Below, piece by piece: positions 1 through 6,406 of a DNA stretch of 45,439 nucleotides (positions are counted from its first letter, which is position 1; every line of letters begins with the position of its first letter). Source of the stretch: Syntrophomonas sp. DTU019 (GTDB taxonomy: Bacteria; Bacillota; Syntrophomonadia; Syntrophomonadales; Syntrophomonadaceae); the NCBI GenBank assembly GCA_001512785.1, contig LFSQ01000108.1, positions 1 to 45,439 of the forward strand, read 5' to 3'. The position numbers and the translations under genes were made by a program. A model generated the notes under the pieces. It was not told where the DNA came from, ran no database searches, and saw only the letters and a program-made list of their open reading frames with translations.

Positions 1-48
1 TACTATTTTATCAAAGAAGGGATTCTCTTTTTTGTTTTCCTTATTCAT
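1..48 (-). CDS. 5' end of an unidentified gene (partial)
   Basis: An ATG at 48-46 on the minus strand opens a frame that runs off the window edge and gives 16 Lys/Glu/Asn-rich residues (MNKENKKENPFFDKIV). It lies 38 bp downstream of the aminotransferase fusion gene and in the same direction, so it may be the next gene of that operon. The purine-rich GGGAG before the ATG is unusually close, so the start is uncertain. Too little is visible to name a family. Confidence 0.35.
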   Translation of the reverse strand, partial: MNKENKKENPFFDKIV

Positions 49-86
49 TCTCCCAGGGTAATCTTACGCTAACCCTAAAAACCGCA

Positions 87-2771
87 TTACAGGCTGCCGG
101 CTTTTTTCAGGGTAGCCAGAGAGTTTTGATATATCGCCGCAATGTCCTCATCGTCCAGCTCATCATTGCCCATTTTTAACCCCGCCAGGCCAAAGCCGTG
201 CTTGGCCGCCAGGTCACGTAAATAGGTGATAGTGGATAAGCTCAGGTTGTTGCCGATGCTGTAATCCTGATAATCGCCTTCTAAGGCCAAAAGCATGGTC
301 TCGGAAAGACAGGCCAGGGTGACCCCATCCCGATATCCCAGGTTAGACCCAAAAGACACCTGGTCGGGGAGCTGTACCAGCCCACCCTCTAAAATGAGCA
401 CATCGCTCCGGGCGCTTATGGTTTCAGGGGCTACATCGGCCGGCCGGGCTACATCGCATACCACTGCACCGGGACGCAGATGGTGGGGGAATATCAGATA
501 TTCCGGCGAATTGCTGGCAGCTACCACCAGCTGGCAATCCGGCAGGGTGGAATCCGTGTCCAGGGAGAGATGCAGCGGACAGCGCTGACCCAGGCTATCG
601 CACCACTCCTGCAGCATCTTGTAGGATACCGGTTGGCCGAGAGTCAAACGGTTTTTTATGTCCCCGGTCAGGGTTGAACACACCCTGGCACCGCTTTTCA
701 AAGCACTGTCCAGCCAGGCGGCTAATCCGCTTCGGCTGCCTTGCTGACAGCGCTGCCAGGCCCAGCTCAAGAGGTCTGCTACCAGTGAGTTGAGGCGATT
801 CTGGCTGCTTTTAACATGCGCCGGATTGCCCAGCAAGGTGATACTGGCAATCTGTTCGGAAAGCATCACCGCGCAGGCCCGGCCGATTGAACCGGTGGCT
901 CCCACTACAGCGCCGCGAGCCTGCTCCAGGTTGATTTTCATCTTACTGGCCCCGGCTGCCAGGGCTTCCATGGCCATCAGGGTGGTAAAGCTGTTGCCGC
1001 TGGTTATAGCTACACCCCTGCCCAGAACCGACCGTCCGCCCCGGGTGACTACTGAGGTCAGGGCTCCCAGGCCGATGATACCAGCCCCCAGATCGCGCCC
1101 AATGTCCACCGCTTTGCGGATGGCCTCGACGGCTTCCTCGCGATGGGTACCCATGATTTCGCGCCCCCCATAAGGCACCCCGATCAGCCAGCCTTCAGCA
1201 ATGCTTCCGTTCAGGGAGCGAATCGCAGGAAGATGGCATACCACTCCGGGTTCGGCAGCGCGGCATTCCCATTCCATAAAGCGGTATAATTCCTCCCGGG
1301 AATAAGTATCGAAGGAAGGGTTGTTCAATATCACATCTTCAGGTCCGGGATAATGGATGATAAAAGCAAACTTCCGGCTGGGGACCTCGCCGCGGTTAAG
1401 CCTGGAGTAGCGGGTTTTTCGATGTCTGTGGCGATAGTCCAGTATTTGTCCGGGAACGGAGGTATCCCCGATTAAATAGCGGTATAACCGGCCATAATGC
1501 TTGTTTTCCATAATCCTGCAGATATCTTCTACGGCCCCTAGCACATAGTCGATGGCTTCATCCTCGACAGTCAGGGGCGGCTCCAGGCGCAGGGTCATGG
1601 AATTGTTGAGATAAGGCGCCAGACGGATGTGATAGCAGTTCAACAGGAACCCAGTCAACAGCGCGGTGAAACCGCCCTGATCGACCAGGTAAGCCATATC
1701 GAAAGAACCGCAGTCTTCCAGCTCGTTGAACTCCAGGCCGATCATCAAGCCCTGCCCGCGCGCCTCTTTGATCACACCCGGGTAGCGTGCCGCCATGAGC
1801 TTGAGCTGCTCCAGCATGTAATCGCCTTTGCGCTTCACATCCTTGATCAAGGCCTGCTCATTTTCCAGCAGTCGTTCCAAAACCGCCTGCCCCACTGCAC
1901 AGGTCAGGTTATTATTGGCAAAGGTGGAGCTGTGCAGCATGCCGAAATCATCATTCCATACCCGCGGTGAGCTGATACACACCCCGATGGGTACAAGGCC
2001 TCCCCCCAGGGCTTTGGCCAACAGCAGCACATCAGGCTCGATGCCCTCGTGCTCACAGGCAAACAGGCGCCCGGTGCGTCCTAACCCGGTCTGTATCTCA
2101 TCCACAATGAATACCACCCCGTACTCCCGGCACAAAGCCTGGACATCGCTAAGATACCCCGGTTTGGCTACTATAATGCCGCCCTCGCCCTGTACAGGTT
2201 CTACAATGAAAGCCGCCACCTGGCCTTTATTGGCGGCAAAAACCTCCCGCAGAGCCTCTGTATCATTGAAAGGCACTTTTATGAATCCAGGGGCTGGTGC
2301 CCGGAATGGCTCTTGATAGGAAGTCTTCCCGGTGGCCGATAAAGCCCCCAGGGTCTTGCCGTGAAAACTGTTGGTGGTGGATACGATCAATTCCCGTCCG
2401 GTTGAAGACCGGGCCAATTTAATAGCGGCTTCCACCGCTTCAGCACCGCTCTGGCAAAAGGTGCAGTAGCACAGATCGCCCGGGGTCAGCTCGGCCAGCA
2501 TATTGGCCAGTTTAAGCGCTTCCACCGGCAAGGAGGGCTGGCACAGGCTGGGAATCTGAGCTTGGCGCACCATATCAAGGCGCTCCCAGATGAAGTCGGG
2601 GTTGTAGCCAAAGGGCAAAGAGCCGTATTGAGCAATAAAGTCCAGGTAGCGCACCCCTTGCTGGTCTATTAAATAGCTGCCCTGGCCAACGGTATATTTT
2701 TTGTCCAAACAAAAGGTCTCCAGGACATCTTTGAGGGTCGGGTTCAAAAGCTCATCGCTCAGGTTAGTCAT
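87..2771 (-). CDS. Aminotransferase class III / acyl-ACP-reductase-like fusion protein
   Basis: Predicted 894 residues. Residues ~10-425 are a fold-type I, class III PLP aminotransferase: the VDEIQTG motif holds the cofactor-binding Asp (~224) and AKALGGG holds the Schiff-base Lys (~253). Residues ~440-875 resemble cyanobacterial long-chain acyl-ACP reductase (AAR): a Rossmann motif VVGATGSIG (~622-630) and a conserved C-terminal block with ACLSETMLLALEG. The Cys there (~821) lines up with the Cys I recall as the acyl-binding residue of the Synechococcus enzyme. If both halves work, an acyl thioester could be reduced to an aldehyde and transaminated to an amine, or the reverse; the substrate is not visible in sequence. 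The start ATG at 2771 is chosen over an in-frame ATG nine codons upstream because AAGGAGA sits 5 bp before it. The gene has its own promoter candidate and is probably not part of the hdr operon. Confidence 0.82.
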   Translation of the reverse strand: MTNLSDELLNPTLKDVLETFCLDKKYTVGQGSYLIDQQGVRYLDFIAQYGSLPFGYNPDFIWERLDMVRQAQIPSLCQPSLPVEALKLANMLAELTPGDLCYCTFCQSGAEAVEAAIKLARSSTGRELIVSTTNSFHGKTLGALSATGKTSYQEPFRAPAPGFIKVPFNDTEALREVFAANKGQVAAFIVEPVQGEGGIIVAKPGYLSDVQALCREYGVVFIVDEIQTGLGRTGRLFACEHEGIEPDVLLLAKALGGGLVPIGVCISSPRVWNDDFGMLHSSTFANNNLTCAVGQAVLERLLENEQALIKDVKRKGDYMLEQLKLMAARYPGVIKEARGQGLMIGLEFNELEDCGSFDMAYLVDQGGFTALLTGFLLNCYHIRLAPYLNNSMTLRLEPPLTVEDEAIDYVLGAVEDICRIMENKHYGRLYRYLIGDTSVPGQILDYRHRHRKTRYSRLNRGEVPSRKFAFIIHYPGPEDVILNNPSFDTYSREELYRFMEWECRAAEPGVVCHLPAIRSLNGSIAEGWLIGVPYGGREIMGTHREEAVEAIRKAVDIGRDLGAGIIGLGALTSVVTRGGRSVLGRGVAITSGNSFTTLMAMEALAAGASKMKINLEQARGAVVGATGSIGRACAVMLSEQIASITLLGNPAHVKSSQNRLNSLVADLLSWAWQRCQQGSRSGLAAWLDSALKSGARVCSTLTGDIKNRLTLGQPVSYKMLQEWCDSLGQRCPLHLSLDTDSTLPDCQLVVAASNSPEYLIFPHHLRPGAVVCDVARPADVAPETISARSDVLILEGGLVQLPDQVSFGSNLGYRDGVTLACLSETMLLALEGDYQDYSIGNNLSLSTITYLRDLAAKHGFGLAGLKMGNDELDDEDIAAIYQNSLATLKKAGSL

Positions 2772-2790
2772 AACGGTCTCCTTTTCGTGT

Positions 2791-2804
2791 GCACACAATT
2801 GTGC
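2791..2804. promoter_or_regulatory. Palindrome in the leader of the aminotransferase fusion gene
   Basis: GCACA-N4-TGTGC, with a perfect 10-bp core CACAATTGTG at 2794-2803, lies between the predicted -10 box and the ribosome binding site of the fusion gene. Its position suits a repressor operator. This is inference from symmetry and location only. Confidence 0.35.
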
Positions 2805-2823
2805 AATATGTTCTGTTATCTAC

Positions 2824-2851
2824 ATTCTAGTGAATAAATACCTGTTGTCAA
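2824..2851 (-). promoter_or_regulatory. Sigma-70-type promoter for the aminotransferase fusion gene
   Basis: On the minus strand TTGACA (2851-2846), a 16-bp spacer and TAGAAT (2829-2824) lie about 50 bp upstream of the ATG at 2771. The -35 matches consensus perfectly and the -10 at five of six positions. Confidence 0.6.
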
Positions 2852-2956
2852 ACTCAAAGTATTTTAACCTCAACTCAGATTGAGCACATAAAATTACTGG
2901 ATTGATGGAATAATAGTGGCAAAGTCTCGAATTATGGTAATTAAGGAGGAAGACCA

Positions 2957-3112
2957 ATGACTGAGGAGTTCAGACAGGAGACTAAAGAGGCTAAGGATAT
3001 AGAACTGGGCAGCTTCGCCTTCTTGCGCAGCGGCTGGTGGGTGCTTCATATTGTCGCCATCGCTGCAGTCTTCTACCTGGGTTGGATGTTTGGCGGCTCA
3101 ATATTCAGGTAG
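2957..3112 (+). CDS. Small single-pass membrane protein (51 aa)
   Basis: ATG at 2957 follows a near-ideal AAGGAGGA with 6 bp spacing and opens a 51-residue frame ending in TAG. The N-terminal ~18 residues are charged and acidic (MTEEFRQETKEAKDIELG). Residues ~26-46 form one hydrophobic segment rich in Trp, Ala, Val and Gly (SGWWVLHIVAIAAVFYLGWM), followed by a short tail ending in Arg. The family is not recognised. It is divergent from the fusion gene and convergent with the flx-hdr operon, so it is probably transcribed alone. The ribosome binding site and membrane segment argue for a real gene; a subunit-like or regulatory peptide role is only a guess. Confidence 0.6.
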   Translation: MTEEFRQETKEAKDIELGSFAFLRSGWWVLHIVAIAAVFYLGWMFGGSIFR

Positions 3113-3142
3113 TCAGACCAGGGCCTGGTTTTATCGAAAAGC

Positions 3143-3197
3143 GAGGGGGACAAAACAATAACCAGGAGTTCAAGCACCTGTCGCAACTGTCCCCCTC
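3143..3197. terminator. Inverted repeat between convergent genes, likely bidirectional terminator
   Basis: GAGGGGGACA (3143-3152) and its exact complement (3188-3197) frame a 35-nt loop. A second nested pair, CCTGGTT/AACCAGG, starts at 3124. It lies between the 3' ends of the small membrane protein and flxA. On the minus strand the stem is followed by GCTTTTC, a weak U tract. The GGGGGACA arms also resemble repeat families seen in Clostridia, so a mobile-element origin is possible. Confidence 0.4.
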
Positions 3198-3217
3198 ATC
3201 GGTTTAGATCCTGCCAG

Positions 3218-4051
3218 TTACCATTCCTGCGGCAGCTGCTTTAACTGGGTGAGGTCGAACACCGGCCCATCCAGGCAAATATACTGGCTGCCGATATTGC
3301 AGCGCCCGCACTTGCCAATGCCGCATTTCATGCGCATCTCCAAAGTGGTTATGATCTGCTCGTCTTTAAAGCCCAGTTTCTGCAGCGACTGCAGGGCGAA
3401 CTTGATCATGATCGGAGGCCCGCAGGTGACCGATACCTTGCCCGCCGGATCCGGGGCCAGCTCTTCCACATAAGCGGGCACGAATCCCACATGGCCGTTC
3501 CAGGCCTCCTCAGGATTGTCGATGGTGATATAAACCTCGGTATCAGGCTCTTTGGGCCATTCCTCGAACAGCTCATTTTTAAAGCACAGGTCATTGTAGC
3601 TGCGCGAGCCGTAGATGATGGTGATTTTTCCGTAATCAGCCCGGTTCTTAAAGCAGTATTTGATGAAGGAGCGCAAAGGGGCCAAACCGATTCCCCCGGC
3701 GATAAAAAGCATATCCTTGCCCTTACTGGCCTCGACCGGAAAGCCGTTGCCGTAAGGGCCCCTTAAACCCAGCTTCTGCCCCACTTCGATGCGGTGCAGT
3801 TCCTCGGTTAAAAGACCAACTCTTTTAATGGCGTACTGCTGGTATTCCTGGCCTTCCTGCCAGGTGCAGGAGAACATGCCTTCACCTACCGGCAGGGACA
3901 GCATGGAACACTGCCCGGGCATAACCTGATAGGGCAGCCCGCCCCCCACGTTGCGGACATAGAAGCTCTTCACATCCGGGGTCTCCTCAACGATATTTAT
4001 CACTTCCACGATATGAGGCACCAGCGGTTGTTCGCAATTACAATTCGACAC
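3218..4051 (-). CDS. flxA: FlxA-type FAD/NAD-binding oxidoreductase subunit with [2Fe-2S] site
   Basis: 277 residues with ferredoxin-NADP-reductase-like architecture, related to PyrK and sulfite reductase subunit B. The N-terminal barrel (~10-105) carries GLRGPYGNG at ~95-103. A nucleotide-binding domain begins with LFIAGGIGLAPLR (~115-127) and includes CGPP (~210). Near the C-terminus, Cys243, 248, 251 and 259 form a PyrK-like [2Fe-2S] site. It should be the NADH-oxidising entry point of the Flx-Hdr complex, passing electrons inward. The start is GTG at 4051, preceded by AAGGAGG inside the end of flxB; the two genes overlap by 14 bp, which suggests translational coupling. It is the last gene of a seven-gene operon. 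Alone it could be called AsrB-like; the neighbours decide the name. Confidence 0.85.
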   Translation of the reverse strand: MSNCNCEQPLVPHIVEVINIVEETPDVKSFYVRNVGGGLPYQVMPGQCSMLSLPVGEGMFSCTWQEGQEYQQYAIKRVGLLTEELHRIEVGQKLGLRGPYGNGFPVEASKGKDMLFIAGGIGLAPLRSFIKYCFKNRADYGKITIIYGSRSYNDLCFKNELFEEWPKEPDTEVYITIDNPEEAWNGHVGFVPAYVEELAPDPAGKVSVTCGPPIMIKFALQSLQKLGFKDEQIITTLEMRMKCGIGKCGRCNIGSQYICLDGPVFDLTQLKQLPQEW

Positions 4052-5057
4052 TGCTGTCCACCTCCTTGATCTCTTTAATTATATCGGTTATCCTCACCCC
4101 GGTCGGGCACACTATGGTGCAGCGCCCGCAGCCGGTGCATAAGGCGTACCCGTAACGCTCGTTGAAGAACTGCAGCTTGTGCAAAAAGCGGTTGCGGAAG
4201 CGCTCCACCCCGGTGGGACGCGGATTGCCTCCTCCGGCCTCAGCGGTATACTCGGCATACATGCAGGAGTCCCAGCAACGGAAGCGGTAGCCCTGATCTC
4301 CCCACATCTTGACCTGTATATCAAAACAGTGGCAGCTGGGGCAGATATAGGTGCAGGCCCCGCAGTTGACACAGGGTTGAGACATCCTTTCCCAAATGGG
4401 GTCATCGAACATGCCTTTGAGCTTTTCAGCCACCCCGGCATAATCCACCTGGGTCTGAAAGGCTTTAGCCTCAGGGGCTTTTAGCTCTTTGTCACTTAAG
4501 AATTCCGCCACTGCCTGGGTCAGTTTTTCCCCCGGCTCAGTCTTAACCTCCCAGATATAGCCCTCATCCCCGGCATCGCGGAGAATGATATCAGTTTCCG
4601 GTTCAGTCATGGCTACACCCATGGCTTCACAAAAGCAGTTAACCCCTGGAGCATAGCAGGCATTGCCGATCAGGGTGACATTATCTCTGCGGGCTTGGTA
4701 GAAGCTGTCCACGAAGCCGCGGGTTAAGAACACATCATCCAGGCAGCGTATGGCTCTGGCATCACAGGCCCTGACCCCGAAAATCACCCGTTTGCTGCCG
4801 TCTTCATGGGTTTGGCCTATACTCAAATCCTGGCCCTGCTGTTTAAGGTCATACATCCGCTCGGTCTGTGGAAACAGTACGTATTTGGGCGAGGTATATA
4901 CATTCAAGGCGTTGAGCAGTAAAGGCCTGGTTTTATGCTCATCATTCCAGGGGTAGAAGCCGCTGCCATTTTCGTTTGCCATGGGCACGAAAACCGCTGC
5001 CTGTTGGGCGATTTTATCCAGTAAGGCGGTCACTTTGTCTTTGCTTAATACTTTCAC
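4038..5057 (-). CDS. flxB: FlxB-type iron-sulfur subunit (AsrA-like)
   Basis: 339 residues resembling anaerobic sulfite reductase subunit A. An N-terminal region of about 220 residues contains a Cys-rich stretch (NCFCEAMG). Two ferredoxin-type motifs follow: CVNCGACTYICPSC (~230-243) and CTGCGRCTIVCP (~305-316), each expected to bind [4Fe-4S]. Its role would be electron relay between FlxA and the Hdr module. The letter B or C is assigned from position in the operon, not from alignment. It starts at GTG 5057, 15 bp after flxC. Its ribosome binding site sits next to a run of nine G on the coding strand (5064-5072). Confidence 0.8.
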   Translation of the reverse strand: MKVLSKDKVTALLDKIAQQAAVFVPMANENGSGFYPWNDEHKTRPLLLNALNVYTSPKYVLFPQTERMYDLKQQGQDLSIGQTHEDGSKRVIFGVRACDARAIRCLDDVFLTRGFVDSFYQARRDNVTLIGNACYAPGVNCFCEAMGVAMTEPETDIILRDAGDEGYIWEVKTEPGEKLTQAVAEFLSDKELKAPEAKAFQTQVDYAGVAEKLKGMFDDPIWERMSQPCVNCGACTYICPSCHCFDIQVKMWGDQGYRFRCWDSCMYAEYTAEAGGGNPRPTGVERFRNRFLHKLQFFNERYGYALCTGCGRCTIVCPTGVRITDIIKEIKEVDSSVEL

Positions 5058-5063
5058 GCTTCT

Positions 5064-5072
5064 CCCCCCCCC
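5064..5072 (-). repeat. G9 homopolymer at the flxB ribosome binding site
   Basis: Nine consecutive G on the coding strand lie in the 15-bp gap between the flxC stop and the flxB GTG start and form or adjoin its Shine-Dalgarno. Length changes in such a tract could alter translation; whether it varies cannot be seen from one sequence. Confidence 0.5.
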
Positions 5073-5975
5073 TTATATGAAATCGTCGGGATCGTCTTCC
5101 CTGTAGACGCTCAAAGCCGGCTTTTGCCCTTCCACATAGCTCATCCCCGCTTCATAGGGACCGAAGAAGTGGTTGGCATCTTTGGCCAGCTTGTTGTTGA
5201 TCAGCATCAGGGGTATATCGACCGGGCAGATCCGCTCGCATTCCCCGCATTCTATGCAGCGTCCCGCCATATGCAGGGCTTTGACCAGGTGATACATCAT
5301 ATTGTCGCTCGTGCTGGTCTCCCGCCCCACCCACTGGGGACGCATTTCATCGTATATACAGGTGCGGCAGTCACAGGCTATGCAGGCCTGCCGGCAGGCA
5401 TAGCACCGTATGCATTTGGCAAACTCTTTTTCAAAGAACTGATAGCGTTCGTCATAGGACATGTTCTCAATGGCTTTCACTTTGGCAAAGCGCTCCCCGC
5501 TCATATGCGGTGGCTGCTTTTCGCCGATTAATTCGTCATAGATGACCGGATTGGGAACCAGGCAGTTCTGGCATTTCACCGCCAGTTCCTCTTCTTTCAC
5601 ATCCACTAATCCCGATTGGGCTTTAATGGCCAGGAGAGGGTCTTTCATCCCCGGGCAGCAAACCCCTATGATATAGAGCCGCTCCCGTTGTATCTGCCTG
5701 TCCTCCAAAAGGCGCACTATCCCCCGGGAGTCACAGCCTTTCACCACTATGCCGATCCTTTCCTGCCCGTCGCGCAGCTTGAGCAGGTAGGTGCTGCTGT
5801 TGTGGATGGCATACTGATTGAACGCCATGTGCTCCAGGTCGGCTTTGCTCCTGGCTATATAAGGCCTGATGGCATAATCGGGATGATTCTCTTCCCAGCC
5901 GATGAACACATCGATTTTGCCGGCATCGAACAGCCCGGCAGCAATGGATTTGATTTTATCGCTTATCGCTTTCAT
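5073..5975 (-). CDS. flxC: FlxC-type iron-sulfur subunit
   Basis: 300 residues. A central Cys pair (CQNCLVPNP, ~143) recalls FrhB/coenzyme F420 hydrogenase-beta-related proteins. A Cys-rich segment CIRCYACRQACIACDC (~189-204) and a ferredoxin motif CIECGECERICP (~242-253) should bind [4Fe-4S] clusters. The role expected from context is cluster relay in the Flx module. Its ATG overlaps the flxD stop codon (ATGA arrangement at 5972-5975), so the two should be translated in a coupled way. Downstream, flxB follows after 15 bp. Confidence 0.8.
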   Translation of the reverse strand: MKAISDKIKSIAAGLFDAGKIDVFIGWEENHPDYAIRPYIARSKADLEHMAFNQYAIHNSSTYLLKLRDGQERIGIVVKGCDSRGIVRLLEDRQIQRERLYIIGVCCPGMKDPLLAIKAQSGLVDVKEEELAVKCQNCLVPNPVIYDELIGEKQPPHMSGERFAKVKAIENMSYDERYQFFEKEFAKCIRCYACRQACIACDCRTCIYDEMRPQWVGRETSTSDNMMYHLVKALHMAGRCIECGECERICPVDIPLMLINNKLAKDANHFFGPYEAGMSYVEGQKPALSVYREDDPDDFI

Positions 5976-6406
5976 CGCGCATCCCTCAGCTTTCTATTAG
6001 GGCCCAGGTTTTTTACCCCCTGGACAAATCTGGTCATGGTTTCCTGGAACTTAGGCCCTTCAGCCCCTGAAATCCAGGCGGTCTGATAGCGCTCCGGCTC
6101 TATGCCGATATACTCCATCAGGCTTTTCATCATGGTATGCCGGCGGCGGTTGTAGTAATTGCCACTAACATAGTGGCACTCGCCCGGGTGTCACCCCGAG
6201 AGCAATACCCCGTCCGCCCCGCGGTTTAAAGCCCGCAGTACTAATAACGGGTCCATCCGGCCTGAACAGGGGGTTCTGATTATCCTCACATCAGCCGGGT
6301 ATTCCAGGTGGTTTAAGCCTGCCAGGTCGGCAGCCGCATAGCTGCACCAGTTGCAGGCAAAAACGATTATCTTGGGCTGCCATGAGCTGGATTCATTTAT
6401 ATGCAC
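5972..6406 (-). CDS. flxD: FlxD/MvhD-like selenoprotein, [2Fe-2S] subunit (UGA = selenocysteine)
   Basis: Reading the in-frame TGA at 6193-6191 as selenocysteine gives 144 residues, a normal MvhD length; without readthrough the product is a 71-residue fragment. The read-through sequence is LLSG-U72-HPGECHYVSGNYY, where MvhD/FlxD proteins have SGCHPG(E/D)CHY. The other cluster ligands are present: FACNWC (18, 21), TPCSGR (47) and C77. Sequence after the TGA stays in frame and in family to the end. FlxD should bridge the Flx module to HdrA. The start is GTG 6406, with GGAGG 10-14 bp upstream inside the end of hdrA (10-bp overlap). Methanogen VhuD proteins are known to carry Sec at this site. 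Confidence 0.85.
6160..6178 (-). promoter_or_regulatory. SECIS-like hairpin for flxD
   Basis: On the coding strand TGCCACTA-TGT-TAGTGGCA forms a perfect 8-bp stem beginning 12 nt after the TGA. The apical loop lies about 20 nt downstream of the UGA and contains G, within the spacing required for bacterial SelB-dependent decoding. Confidence 0.75.

Noticed and set aside
87-2771. Loss of the catalytic Cys in the acyl-reductase half
   Set aside because: My first alignment used the wrong Cys; counting back from the C-terminus of the cyanobacterial enzyme places the essential Cys in the conserved ACxxExMLL block, which is retained here.
6191-6406. A truncated 71-residue MvhD-like protein
   Set aside because: The same frame continues with 72 family-typical residues after the TGA up to a stop that overlaps the flxC start.
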